A stretch of 64,000 bases of DNA from Gemmatimonadales bacterium (lineage in GTDB: Bacteria; Gemmatimonadota; Glassbacteria; GWA2-58-10). The position numbers were made by a program, and so were the translations under genes. Below, in pieces: positions 49,350 through 58,213 of this stretch. The first letter of the stretch is position 1; every line of letters starts with the position of its first letter. The stretch is taken from the NCBI GenBank assembly GCA_024278175.1, contig JAJRTS010000061.1, positions 62,001-126,000 on the forward strand, read 5' to 3'. The notes beneath the pieces are model-generated. The model searched no databases. It saw nothing but the letters and a program-made list of their open reading frames with translations, and was not told the origin of the DNA.

Positions 49350-50318
49350 ATGCAACAGGAAGAGAAATCAATCCAGGTCGCCACGCTGTTGTCCGATTGC
49401 GCCGACCGGTTCAAACTCCGGCTGCTTACCAGCGAGAGCACTCTTGGGAGCAGGATTATCAACGCTGAAATCAGCAGGCCGGGGCTGATCCTGGCCGGGT
49501 TCAGCAAGCGCTTTGCCTGGGACAGGACACAGGTGATAGGCGAGACCGAAGTTGTTTACATGGAGAGCCTGGACAGCGCCACGCTGGAGCGTTATCTGGA
49601 CAAGATGTGCGCGTTTGAAATCCCCTGCATTTTCGTCTCAAAGGGTCTCGACGCCCCGCAGGCTCTGCTCGATGCCGCCGAGCGTCACGGCCGTCCGGTG
49701 CTGGGCACCAGGCTGGGGACCCAGGACTTCACCCGGCGCTTCAGCGCCTTTCTCGAAACCAATTTTGCCCCCCGGCAGTACCTTCACGGCTCCCTGGCCG
49801 ATGTCTACGGAGTGGGCCTGCTTTATATCGGCCCCAGTGGAATAGGCAAGAGCGAGTGCGTGTTGGACCTGGTCGAGCGTGGACACCGGCTTGTTTGCGA
49901 TGACGTGGTGCATATTACCCGCGAGAACAACGAGACTCTGGTAGGCATGGCTAACGAGGGACTGGGGCACCACATGGAGATCAGGGGGTTGGGGATAATC
50001 GATGTGTTCCGGCTCTTCGGGATCAGGGCCGTGCGCAAGCGTAAGCGGATCGAGGTCGTGGTGGAGTTGGTCAACTGGGAGGATAGCGGCGATATCGACC
50101 GCACCGGCCTTGACGACCGCACGACCGAAATACTGGGAGTCACCCTGCCGTTGGTTCAGGTTCCGCTGGTGCCGGGCAAGAACATTACGGTTATCAGCGA
50201 AGTGATCGCCACCAACCATCTGCTCAAACTCAAGGGCCACCACTCGGCCAGGGAGTTCAATCGCAGTTTGCTTGAACAAATGAAGCAAGTCGATTATATT
50301 GACGAGGTTTCGGAATAA
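49350..50318 (+). CDS. hprK: HPr kinase/phosphorylase
   Basis: LLYIGPSGIGKSECVLDLVERGHRLVCDDVV; MEIRGLGIIDVFRLFGI; ATG 49350. Confidence 0.97.
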   Translation: MQQEEKSIQVATLLSDCADRFKLRLLTSESTLGSRIINAEISRPGLILAGFSKRFAWDRTQVIGETEVVYMESLDSATLERYLDKMCAFEIPCIFVSKGLDAPQALLDAAERHGRPVLGTRLGTQDFTRRFSAFLETNFAPRQYLHGSLADVYGVGLLYIGPSGIGKSECVLDLVERGHRLVCDDVVHITRENNETLVGMANEGLGHHMEIRGLGIIDVFRLFGIRAVRKRKRIEVVVELVNWEDSGDIDRTGLDDRTTEILGVTLPLVQVPLVPGKNITVISEVIATNHLLKLKGHHSAREFNRSLLEQMKQVDYIDEVSE

Positions 50319-50400
50319 CCTGAAAATTTGCGGAGTTATCCGGTTCGTTATGACAAAGGTCAGGTAGTATCCAAGTTGCATTCCGCAAAGAAAACGATCG

Positions 50401-50685
50401 ATGATGCCACAGATGCGTACAGAGGTTGTAATCCTGAACAAGTTGGGCCTGCATGCCAGACCGGCGGCGCTGCTGGTCCAGGCCACCAGCAAGTTTAAGA
50501 GTGAGATCTACCTTAAAAAAAACGACATGGAAGTAAATGCCAAGAGCATTCTGGGTGTGATGATGCTTGCGGCCGAGTGTGGCGCTACCCTGGCCGTATC
50601 GGTCGCCGGAGAGGACGCCGAGGACGCGGTGAAAACAGTGGTCGAACTGTTCGAGAGTAAGTTCGGCGAGGACCAGGAGGAGTAG
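50401..50685 (+). CDS. ptsH: Phosphocarrier protein HPr
   Basis: LNKLGLHARPAALLVQ (His15) and NAKSILGVMMLAA (Ser46). Confidence 0.97.
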   Translation: MMPQMRTEVVILNKLGLHARPAALLVQATSKFKSEIYLKKNDMEVNAKSILGVMMLAAECGATLAVSVAGEDAEDAVKTVVELFESKFGEDQEE

Positions 50686-50692
50686 TTCTAAG

Positions 50693-52510
50693 ATGCCCAA
50701 GCCCGCATCCGGTAAACAGGAGAAGGGCTCCGGAAGGAAAAGAAGGAAAGGCCAACTGACGATTGCCGGGCTGGCCGCGTCTCCGGGGCTGGTGATGGGC
50801 AAGGTGACCATTGTCGGCGACGGGGTGACGAATATCCCGGTCCGCAAGCTGGACAGTTCTCAGGTGGAAAGCGAGATAGAGCGTTTCCGCCACTCACTGC
50901 AGGAAACCCGCCGGCAGTTTATCGAGTTGTGCGACCGCCTGCGCGACAAACTCAAGAAAGAATCCGCGGCAATATTTGACGCCCACCTGCTGATGATCGA
51001 CGACGTTACGGTTATCGACCGCACGATTACGCTTGTCCGTGAAAAAAAGATAGGCGCCGAGCAAGCCTACTCGATGACTGTCGACAGTTTCATCAAGGTG
51101 CTTGGCGCAGTGGAAAACGACAGCTACCTTCGCGCGCGCACCGCCGATATCCGCGATGTGGAGCGCAGGGTGCTCTCCAACCTGATGGGCCTGGGCGATA
51201 CTTCCAGAATCAAGCTGAGCGAACCCTCCGTGCTGATCGCCCACGATCTCACTCCGTCCCAGACCGCCCAGCTCGACCGGAAGCTGGTGCTGGGCTGTGC
51301 TACCGATGTAGGCGGCAGCACCAGCCATACGGCCATTCTCAGCCGGTCCCTGGAGATCCCGGCGGTGGTGGGGCTGGGAAATATCAGTGCCCAGGTTGTC
51401 AACGGGGATCAGGTGATTGTCGATGGTTACCTCGGCCGGGTGATCGTGCGGCCCAACAGCGAGCAGATTGATCGTTTTTTCGCGCGAGCCAAGGCATTCA
51501 GGAAAATAGAGGAGCGGTTGGCGGAACTGAAGGACCTGCCGGCGCGCACGGTTGACGGGACCCTCGTTGAGCTCTCGGCCAATATCGAGTTTCCCAGTGA
51601 GCTGGATTCGGTACTCAGCCACGGAGCAAAGGGTGTGGGCCTGTTCCGTACCGAATTTCTTTATCTGACCCGCAACGACCTTCCCAGCGAGCAGGAGCAG
51701 TACGAGGCTTATTCGCAGGTGGCCAGCCGGATCGCGCCGGACCAGGTGATTATCCGCACGCTGGATCTGGGTGCGGACAAATTCTCCAGCCAGATCCAGC
51801 CGTTCCCCGACCCCAATCCGTACCTGGGCAACCGGGCGATCAGGATTTGTCTGAAGCGCAAAGACATATTCCGCACCCAGTTGCGCGCTATTTTCCGCGC
51901 CACCGCTCACGGAGATGTCAAGATACTGCTGCCGCTGGTCTCGGCGGTGGAGGAATTGAAGAAGGCGGTGGCCTTTGTCCGCAGGGTACGCCGGGAACTG
52001 ACCGATGAGGGCGTGGCCATGGCCGGGAATGTTCAGATCGGCAGCATGATTGAGGTGCCCTCTGCGGCGCTGTTGATCGAGGATTTCCTGCCCTATGTCG
52101 ATTTCATCTCTATCGGCACCAACGACCTGATCCAGTACGTGATGGCTGTCGACAGGGGGAACGAGCGCGTAGCCCATCTCTACCAGCCGCTGAACCCGGC
52201 GGTAATCCGGCTGATTGGCAAAGTGGTTGCCGCCGCCCGCGAAAACAACAAATGGGTGGGTGTTTGCGGTGAGATGGCGGGTGACCCGTATACGGCCCTG
52301 TTGCTGGTGGGGCTGGGTGTTGACGAGTTGTCCACCAGTGCGGCGGCCATTCCGCGGATCAAGAAAGTGATCCGCTCGATCTCTTTCGAACAGGCGCGCA
52401 GGATAGCCGAAAAGGTGCTGACGTTAAACAGTGCGGCCAAGATCAAGAATTATCTGACCCAGAGGATCGAAGAGCTTGACGAGGGGATAATAGAGATATT
52501 CGGCGAGTGA
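50693..52510 (+). CDS. ptsI: PTS enzyme I (phosphoenolpyruvate-protein phosphotransferase)
   Basis: GGSTSHTAILSRSLEIPAVVGL, GVGLFRTEFLYL, GSMIEVPSAAL, SIGTNDLIQYVMAVDRGNE. Confidence 0.97.
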   Translation: MPKPASGKQEKGSGRKRRKGQLTIAGLAASPGLVMGKVTIVGDGVTNIPVRKLDSSQVESEIERFRHSLQETRRQFIELCDRLRDKLKKESAAIFDAHLLMIDDVTVIDRTITLVREKKIGAEQAYSMTVDSFIKVLGAVENDSYLRARTADIRDVERRVLSNLMGLGDTSRIKLSEPSVLIAHDLTPSQTAQLDRKLVLGCATDVGGSTSHTAILSRSLEIPAVVGLGNISAQVVNGDQVIVDGYLGRVIVRPNSEQIDRFFARAKAFRKIEERLAELKDLPARTVDGTLVELSANIEFPSELDSVLSHGAKGVGLFRTEFLYLTRNDLPSEQEQYEAYSQVASRIAPDQVIIRTLDLGADKFSSQIQPFPDPNPYLGNRAIRICLKRKDIFRTQLRAIFRATAHGDVKILLPLVSAVEELKKAVAFVRRVRRELTDEGVAMAGNVQIGSMIEVPSAALLIEDFLPYVDFISIGTNDLIQYVMAVDRGNERVAHLYQPLNPAVIRLIGKVVAAARENNKWVGVCGEMAGDPYTALLLVGLGVDELSTSAAAIPRIKKVIRSISFEQARRIAEKVLTLNSAAKIKNYLTQRIEELDEGIIEIFGE

Positions 52511-52690
52511 TGTTCCGGCCCTGTCCCGCTCACGCAGCGGCCCCTGCTGTTCTTTCTGCTGTTTGCCGTAGTTTCTTCAACTGCCTGTTAACAAGTGTGT
52601 TGAAGTATCACGACCACCATGGAGATCGAGCTGTCATCGATCAGCCAACGGTCACTTTACCTGCCCCCGACGGCGGAATAGATAAAAAAT

Positions 52691-53521
52691 TTGATTGATT
52701 TTCATCTGCATACGAGTCTCTGCGGGCACGCCTCGGGAACGATGGAGCAGTATGTGCAACATGCGCTGCACTCCGGCCTGCGGGAAATCGGCTTCAGCGG
52801 CCATTATCCCTATCCCGGCGCGTTGCGCAATCCGCCGCCGGATTGCGTGATCCCGGCCGAGCAGTTCGAGAGCTATCTTACCGAAGCCCGTCGCCTTCGC
52901 AACAAGTACGCAGGGCGTCTGAGCGTTCGTATCGGCGCCGAATTCGACTACCTGGGGCCCGAAATCAGTTTCCATCCCCTGGAGGTGTCCCGCGCTCTGG
53001 GCCTTGATTTCTGCCTTTGCTCGGTGCATATAGTGGACGGTGTGGTTATCGACCACACTCCCGGCGAGCTGCGCAGCTGCGTGTCGGAATTCCCCGGCGG
53101 AATCGATGACCTCTACAGGCGCTACTGGGAAACCGTGCTGGAGATCTGCCGCCCGGGGTGGTGTACGACCCTGGGGCACCTGGACCTGATCAAAAAGTTC
53201 AGCAATGAGAGCGACCTTCGCCCTTCAAGCCAGCCGGTGGAGCTGATCGGCCGGGTGCTCGATGCTATCGCCGCCGCCGGGCTGGTGCTGGAAATCAACA
53301 CCTCGGGCTGGGACAAACCCTGTGCCGAACAATATCCCTCGCTGGAGATACTGCGCGGGGCCGCCAGGCGGGGGATAGCGCTCACCGTCGGCAGCGATGC
53401 CCACTCACCCGGCGATGTCGGCCGCAAGTTCGACCGGCTGCGCGGCCTGCTGGCTCAACTGGGCGTGTCCACCCTGGCCCGGTTCGAGAACCTGGAGCGC
53501 GGGGAATACTTACTGCTATGA
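52691..53521 (+). CDS. PHP-domain histidinol-phosphatase-like protein
   Basis: IDFHLHTSLCGHASGT, IGFSGHYPYPG, TLGHLDLIKKF, TVGSDAHSPGDVG; TTG start. Confidence 0.88.
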   Translation: MIDFHLHTSLCGHASGTMEQYVQHALHSGLREIGFSGHYPYPGALRNPPPDCVIPAEQFESYLTEARRLRNKYAGRLSVRIGAEFDYLGPEISFHPLEVSRALGLDFCLCSVHIVDGVVIDHTPGELRSCVSEFPGGIDDLYRRYWETVLEICRPGWCTTLGHLDLIKKFSNESDLRPSSQPVELIGRVLDAIAAAGLVLEINTSGWDKPCAEQYPSLEILRGAARRGIALTVGSDAHSPGDVGRKFDRLRGLLAQLGVSTLARFENLERGEYLLL

Positions 53522-53546
53522 ATGGTCATTTGTGGAAGGAGTTACT

Positions 53547-54791
53547 TTGCGTAAAATGGGGCTGACGAGCTGGATTTTTATCGGTATCATTCTGGGTGTT
53601 TTCTCCGGCTGGCTGATTGGAGAGCCGCTGCTGGTGGTTTCCCAGCCGATGGGGACCGTTTTTCTACGGCTGCTGAAGATGGTTATCGTTCCGCTGGTGT
53701 TCAGCTCGATTGTCACCGGCGTTGCCGGTATCGGCAGCACGGGCAGGCTGGGACGGCTCGGCGGCAAGACCATGCTCTATTACCTGACCACCTCCCTGCT
53801 GGCAATCCTGACCGGCCTGATGATAGTCAATATTGTCAAGCCCGGTGTGGGCGCCCAGTTGGGCCTGCAGACCCCGCCAGAGAGTATCGCCACCCAAGGG
53901 ACCGGAATCGGTGACCTGTTGCTGCGCATGATTCCCGAAAACCCGCTCGCGGCGGCCGCCGAGGGACGGATGCTGCAGCTTATCTTTTTCGCCATCCTGT
54001 TCGGCGTTTTTATCACCCGTGTGCCCCGTAAGTTCGGTCAGCCGCTGGAGTCTTTCGTTAACGGGCTGTTCGAGGTGATGATGCAGATGACGCGCTTCAT
54101 CATCTATCTCACCCCCTTCGGCGCGTTCGGCCTGGTCGGCTCGATAGTGGCCCGTACCGGGTTCGCGCCGTTTGTTCCGCTGGGCAAGTACGCCCTGTGC
54201 GTTGTGGCAGCGCTGCTGATCCACGCATGTATCACGCTGCCCCTGCTGCTGCGTCTCATCGGAAAGATCAACCCGCTCAAGCAGCTCAAGGCGATGTCTC
54301 CCGCGCTGATGACCGCTTTTTCCACCGCCAGCAGCTCGGCGACCCTGCCGCTGACGATGGAGTGTATCGAGGACAGGGCCGGAGTGAGCAACAAGACCAG
54401 CAGTTTCGTGCTGCCGCTGGGGGCGACTGTCAACATGGACGGCACGGCGCTCTACGAGTGCGTGGCGGTGATCTTTATCGCCCAGTACTATTCCAGCCAG
54501 GGACAGGTGCTGGAGCTTTCGATGGTGCAGCAGGGGGTGGTGGTGCTCACGGCGCTGATGGCCTCAATCGGGGCGGCGGGTATTCCGCTGGCCGGGCTGG
54601 TGATGATGAGCGTGGTGCTCGATGCCGTGGGTTTGCCGCTGGAGGGCGTGGGCCTGATCCTGGCCGTGGACCAGATCCTGGACATGGGCCGCACCACGGT
54701 CAACGTCTGGAGCGACTCCTGCGGCACGTCGATTATCGCTTCCAGCGAGGGCGAAACAGAGTTGAAAATCCTGGCGGGCGACCGGAGCTGA
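53547..54791 (+). CDS. Dicarboxylate/amino acid:cation symporter (DAACS family)
   Basis: FSTASSSATLPLTMECIED, FVLPLGATVNMDGTALYECVAVIFIAQ, DQILDMGRTTVNVWSDSCGTSIIA; TTG 53547 with GGAAGGAG upstream, or ATG 53556. Confidence 0.95.
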   Translation: MRKMGLTSWIFIGIILGVFSGWLIGEPLLVVSQPMGTVFLRLLKMVIVPLVFSSIVTGVAGIGSTGRLGRLGGKTMLYYLTTSLLAILTGLMIVNIVKPGVGAQLGLQTPPESIATQGTGIGDLLLRMIPENPLAAAAEGRMLQLIFFAILFGVFITRVPRKFGQPLESFVNGLFEVMMQMTRFIIYLTPFGAFGLVGSIVARTGFAPFVPLGKYALCVVAALLIHACITLPLLLRLIGKINPLKQLKAMSPALMTAFSTASSSATLPLTMECIEDRAGVSNKTSSFVLPLGATVNMDGTALYECVAVIFIAQYYSSQGQVLELSMVQQGVVVLTALMASIGAAGIPLAGLVMMSVVLDAVGLPLEGVGLILAVDQILDMGRTTVNVWSDSCGTSIIASSEGETELKILAGDRS

Positions 54792-54814
54792 TGCAGGGGG
54801 AGCTTGCGCTGGAA

Positions 54815-54972
54815 CACACCCCGCCCGCTACCGGCGGTTTTTTGCAGATTTCACACCAGCTTGCTGCGGAGAGAGTTTATTGGTTTGGGCTAGTCGTAGG
54901 GGCGGCCCCATCTGTCCATTTTTCCCTGGCTGGGATTGGCCGTAGGGGCGAACCTCGTGTTCGCCCGCAAAA
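54815..54972. repeat. Composite intergenic repeat, copy 1
   Basis: acaccccgcccgctaccggcgg (54815), ggtttgggctagtcgtaggggcg (54882-54904), cgtaggggcgaacctcgtgttcgcccgcaaaa (54941-54972); all recur at 57190-57351. Confidence 0.85.
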
Positions 54973-54993
54973 GTTTCTATCCTATCCGCCCTT

Positions 54994-55569
54994 CTAAAAA
55001 CTATCCACCACCGCCATGATCTCATCGCGGAACCAGGCCAGCACAGCGCTGGCCATGCTGCTGAGCAAAACCATGTACAACGGGACGGCGCGCTCTACCA
55101 GCGGCAGGTTCACGTTACGGTTCAGCGCCACTCCGGCCCCGTCGATCCAGCCGTAGAGCGTGGTGGACGCCGTTGTCAGCCAACTGTCCCCGCCTGAGCG
55201 GAGCGCATCGAGCGTACCGGCCCCCGTGCTGAAATCAACCGTCCAGAGCATCACGGCAAGCGAGCCTGCCATCACCGCCGCCGCCGCCACTCCCAGCCCG
55301 ATCCCCCGCCGGAACGCCTTCTGCTCCGCTGCCACAAGTTGCTCGCGCCGCCGGGCTTCGGCCATGATTTTATCCGCAAGGCCGGGCGGGGCACTCACTT
55401 GCGCAGTATTCTCCAGCGCGGCCAAGATTTTTTCGTGAACCGCGGCAAGCTCCTCACAGGCAGGGTCCGCGGTGCGGGCAGCGTCCATCCGGCGCCGCAG
55501 CTCTATCTCCAGAGCGCCTTCCACGTAATCGGCCACGTGCTGTTCAAATTCCCGGTAGTCCATCGTCAC
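54994..55569 (-). CDS. Putative anti-sigma factor / zf-HC2-like membrane protein
   Basis: YREFEQHVADYVEGALEIELRRRMDAARTADPACEELAAVHEKIL; TM segments; directly downstream of ECF sigma gene. Confidence 0.72.
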   Translation of the reverse strand: MTMDYREFEQHVADYVEGALEIELRRRMDAARTADPACEELAAVHEKILAALENTAQVSAPPGLADKIMAEARRREQLVAAEQKAFRRGIGLGVAAAAVMAGSLAVMLWTVDFSTGAGTLDALRSGGDSWLTTASTTLYGWIDGAGVALNRNVNLPLVERAVPLYMVLLSSMASAVLAWFRDEIMAVVDSF

Positions 55570-55579
55570 CTCGCGGTAT

Positions 55580-56134
55580 CTATTTAAGATAAACGCCGTC
55601 TTTGCCGGTATGCGCCACTAGCCGGCCGGCAAGTTGCAGCTTGCTCCGCCTGATATATGTTGCCACTGTCGCGCGGGGAATTGCCATCGCCGCGGCCACT
55701 TCCCCGTAGCTCTGTCCGCCGAAATAGTGCAGGCTCAGCGCCTGCGCCCACTCCGGCTTCAGCCGCCTGAACTGCTCTCGCACAATCCGGCCCATCTCGG
55801 AGCTGGCACATTTTTCTTCCGGGTTATCGCTCTCGTCGGCCGTTACCTCCGCCACGCTGCGGCCATCCTCGCCCCGTGGTTGGTCAAGGCTGGAAGTTTG
55901 CAACTGTTTCCTGCGCATCCGGCTGATGCAAACGTTGGCCGTAATTCTATATATCCAGCTCGACAGACTGGCCTCGCCCCGGAAGTCATCCAGCGCCGCG
56001 TGGACCTTGAGGAAAATATCCTGGGTGGCCTCCTCGGCCTCCTCGCGGTTGCCCAGCATACGGTAGGCCTGGTTATAGACCTTGTGCTGGCAGGTCTCTA
56101 CCAGTTGCCGGAAATCTGTGTCGGACTGGACCAT
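55580..56134 (-). CDS. ECF-type RNA polymerase sigma factor
   Basis: VYNQAYRMLGNREEAEEATQDIFLKVHAALDDFRGEASLSSWIYRITANVCISRMRRKQ; region 4 LSLHYFGGQSYGEVAAAMAIPRATVATYIRRSKLQL; ATG 56134 likely. Confidence 0.93.
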   Translation of the reverse strand: MVQSDTDFRQLVETCQHKVYNQAYRMLGNREEAEEATQDIFLKVHAALDDFRGEASLSSWIYRITANVCISRMRRKQLQTSSLDQPRGEDGRSVAEVTADESDNPEEKCASSEMGRIVREQFRRLKPEWAQALSLHYFGGQSYGEVAAAMAIPRATVATYIRRSKLQLAGRLVAHTGKDGVYLK

Positions 56135-56269
56135 TGTCCCGCGAGATAAAGTTTTGTAAGCGCCGTCTGAGTGGTATGACGAGTCGGCAGCTGAATTAAT
56201 TTCACTTTTTTTTGTTGAAAGCAATTACAAGTTGAGACTTTTGAAAAATCAGCAGACTGAATTGTTATC

Positions 56270-56486
56270 AGGAAATTTTTTCATCTCACTCATCTTTGTG
56301 GATCAAAAGAGAATGCAGGGGTTGTTAATTGTAATCACATGATCTGGCCGAAAGAGATGCCCCTTGATAAAAAATTTTGGAAAAAGAGTGGGGGAGTGTG
56401 AGGGGGAGAGAAAAGAACCTTTTTTAAAAGGTTTTGTCTCTCCCCCTCACAATTCTTTCAATCCTTTGATTAAATCAAAGGTCTCA
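56270..56486. repeat. ~216 bp dispersed repeat, copy 2, with long central hairpin
   Basis: Aligns with 43749-43964; hairpin 56397-56451. Confidence 0.9.
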
Positions 56487-56675
56487 AGTTTTTATCGAAA
56501 AAGCAATTGCGGAGTGAAGAAGTTGAAACAAGCGGAAGCAACTTCGCGTCCTAATGATTCAGCAAGAGCAAGCTTTGTTTGTAAAAAAATTTGAAAGCAG
56601 CCGCTGGCAGGTTGCGTCATAAGAGTCAAAAGGATCGGGCAAGCCCTTGAGCTGTTTACTTAACAGGAGGTTACT

Positions 56676-57086
56676 ATGGCGTACGAGATGGTTCCGCTGG
56701 GCGCATTCGTGATGATAGTGCTGATCGTTTACTTCGGTGTGCACCGCAAGCACATGGAAAATGTGGAGCTGATCAAGCGCGGGATTAACCCGGAAAAGTA
56801 TAATATCAAGCTGCCTGGCAAGCTGGGTTTGCCGTTTGGTGTGGTGTTCCTGGCGCTTGGCCTGGGCTTCATGATATCCATGCTTATGGTTGGCGAAGCG
56901 TTCGAAAGACACAATGCAGAAGCGCTCGGTTTTACGCTGGCCTCGCTGATCGGCGGTATTGGATTAATCATTTACTGGAAGCTTACCGCCGCCGACCGCG
57001 AACGGGCGCTGAAAATCAAGGAAGAACTGCTGCTGCGGCCCGGCACTGATTTCGCGCCGGACGTTAAACCGGAAGAGAAAGAGTAA
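56676..57086 (+). CDS. Small membrane protein (DUF6249-like)
   Basis: 136 aa; two-three TMs; AGGAGG RBS upstream; HRKHMENVELIKRGINPEKY. Confidence 0.75.
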   Translation: MAYEMVPLGAFVMIVLIVYFGVHRKHMENVELIKRGINPEKYNIKLPGKLGLPFGVVFLALGLGFMISMLMVGEAFERHNAEALGFTLASLIGGIGLIIYWKLTAADRERALKIKEELLLRPGTDFAPDVKPEEKE

Positions 57087-57117
57087 AAGAACTGGAATCA
57101 GTTCAGGCATTCATCGA

Positions 57118-57148
57118 GGGGCGACGCAACCGGGTCGCCCCTTTTTTT
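57118..57148 (+). terminator. Rho-independent terminator
   Basis: GGGGCGAC-gcaaccgg-GTCGCCCC followed by TTTTTTT. Confidence 0.93.
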
Positions 57149-57189
57149 GTCAATACCGTTTGTGGCTGGGCAAACCTGCTATAGAGCAC

Positions 57190-57351
57190 ACACCCCGCCC
57201 GCTGCCGGCGGGCGCACCTCGGATTATTCCCGCATGGTTTTCAATAGGGGCAAGGCATGCGTCGCTCGTCTTGAAGTGGCGAACCCATGTATTCGCCTTT
57301 TTCCACGGTTTGGGATAGTCGTAGGGGCGAACCTCGTGTTCGCCCGCAAAA
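57190..57351. repeat. Composite intergenic repeat, copy 2
   Basis: acaccccgcccgctgccggcgg (57190), ggtttgggatagtcgtaggggcg, cgtaggggcgaacctcgtgttcgcccgcaaaa (57320-57351, 32/32 identical to 54941-54972). Confidence 0.85.
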
Positions 57352-57448
57352 ATCTTTTCCAAAGGGGCCTCTTGCCAGAGCATAGCGGTTTGTTATATTG
57401 CTACTGTGATTTCAGTTCAGCAAAACCAATATCCCTTTGGTGGTGAGA

Positions 57449-58126
57449 ATGGCTGATCGACCTTCAGTGGCAATAGACCCCCAACTGCGCGCAGTAGTGC
57501 GCCTGGCGGTGCTCTACTGCGAAAAAGTCGAGATCGACAGCGGCGAGGTGCTCTGGGCCGAGTTCGATGTTTTTTGCCGTGAGGTGGCCATGCGTTATCA
57601 GGGACAGACAATCGGCGCGGTGGAAAACATCCAGACCGCCCGCGAGTTATATCGCTCGATAGGGGTGGACCCTACGCGCAACCGGCCGTCCTCGGAGGCC
57701 CTGACTAGAAGGCTGATAAAAGGTAAAAAACTCTACAGGGTCAACTCGCTGGTCGATACAATCAACTACTGCAGCCTGAACTACATGCTGCCGCTGGGCC
57801 TCTACGACCTCGACCGGATCCGGGGCGAATCTGTTACGTTGCGCAAGGGGGCGCCGGGAGACGGCTACAAAGGGATCGGCAAGGATTGGGTCAACCTTGA
57901 GGGCCGCTACGCGATGTTCGACGCCGCGGGGCCGTTCGGCTCACCCACCGCCGACAGCGACCGCACGAAGATCACCGGACACACCGGGAGGGCGCTGATA
58001 ATTATTTTCGCCCCCTGGAGTGTACCTCCGGAAAAGTTGGAGGATCATTCGGCGTTCACCGCCGCGGCGGTAGCAAAATTCGGCGGGGGCGGCCCACTGG
58101 TGCAGCAGGCGGGCCTTGTTCAATGA
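57449..58126 (+). CDS. B3/B4 domain protein (PheT B3/4-like, tRNA-synthetase editing-domain homologue)
   Basis: VNSLVDTINYCSLNYMLPLGLYDLDRI and FGSPTADSDRTKITGHTGRALIIIFAP resemble the PheRS beta B3/B4 domain. Confidence 0.83.
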   Translation: MADRPSVAIDPQLRAVVRLAVLYCEKVEIDSGEVLWAEFDVFCREVAMRYQGQTIGAVENIQTARELYRSIGVDPTRNRPSSEALTRRLIKGKKLYRVNSLVDTINYCSLNYMLPLGLYDLDRIRGESVTLRKGAPGDGYKGIGKDWVNLEGRYAMFDAAGPFGSPTADSDRTKITGHTGRALIIIFAPWSVPPEKLEDHSAFTAAAVAKFGGGGPLVQQAGLVQ

Positions 58127-58137
58127 GAATTAGGCGG

Positions 58138-58166
58138 TTGACAGACATCACTGCTGTAACTATGTT
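58138..58166 (+). promoter_or_regulatory. Candidate sigma70-type promoter for recA
   Basis: TTGACA (58138-58143), 17 bp spacer, TATGTT (58161-58166), ~50 nt upstream of recA ATG. Confidence 0.5.
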
Positions 58167-58213
58167 TATATCAACCTGTTAAAGTAACCGACACTCAGCA
58201 TCAGGGGAAAATA

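Noticed and set aside
50894-52177. 427 aa minus-strand ORF
   Set aside because: Antisense to ptsI
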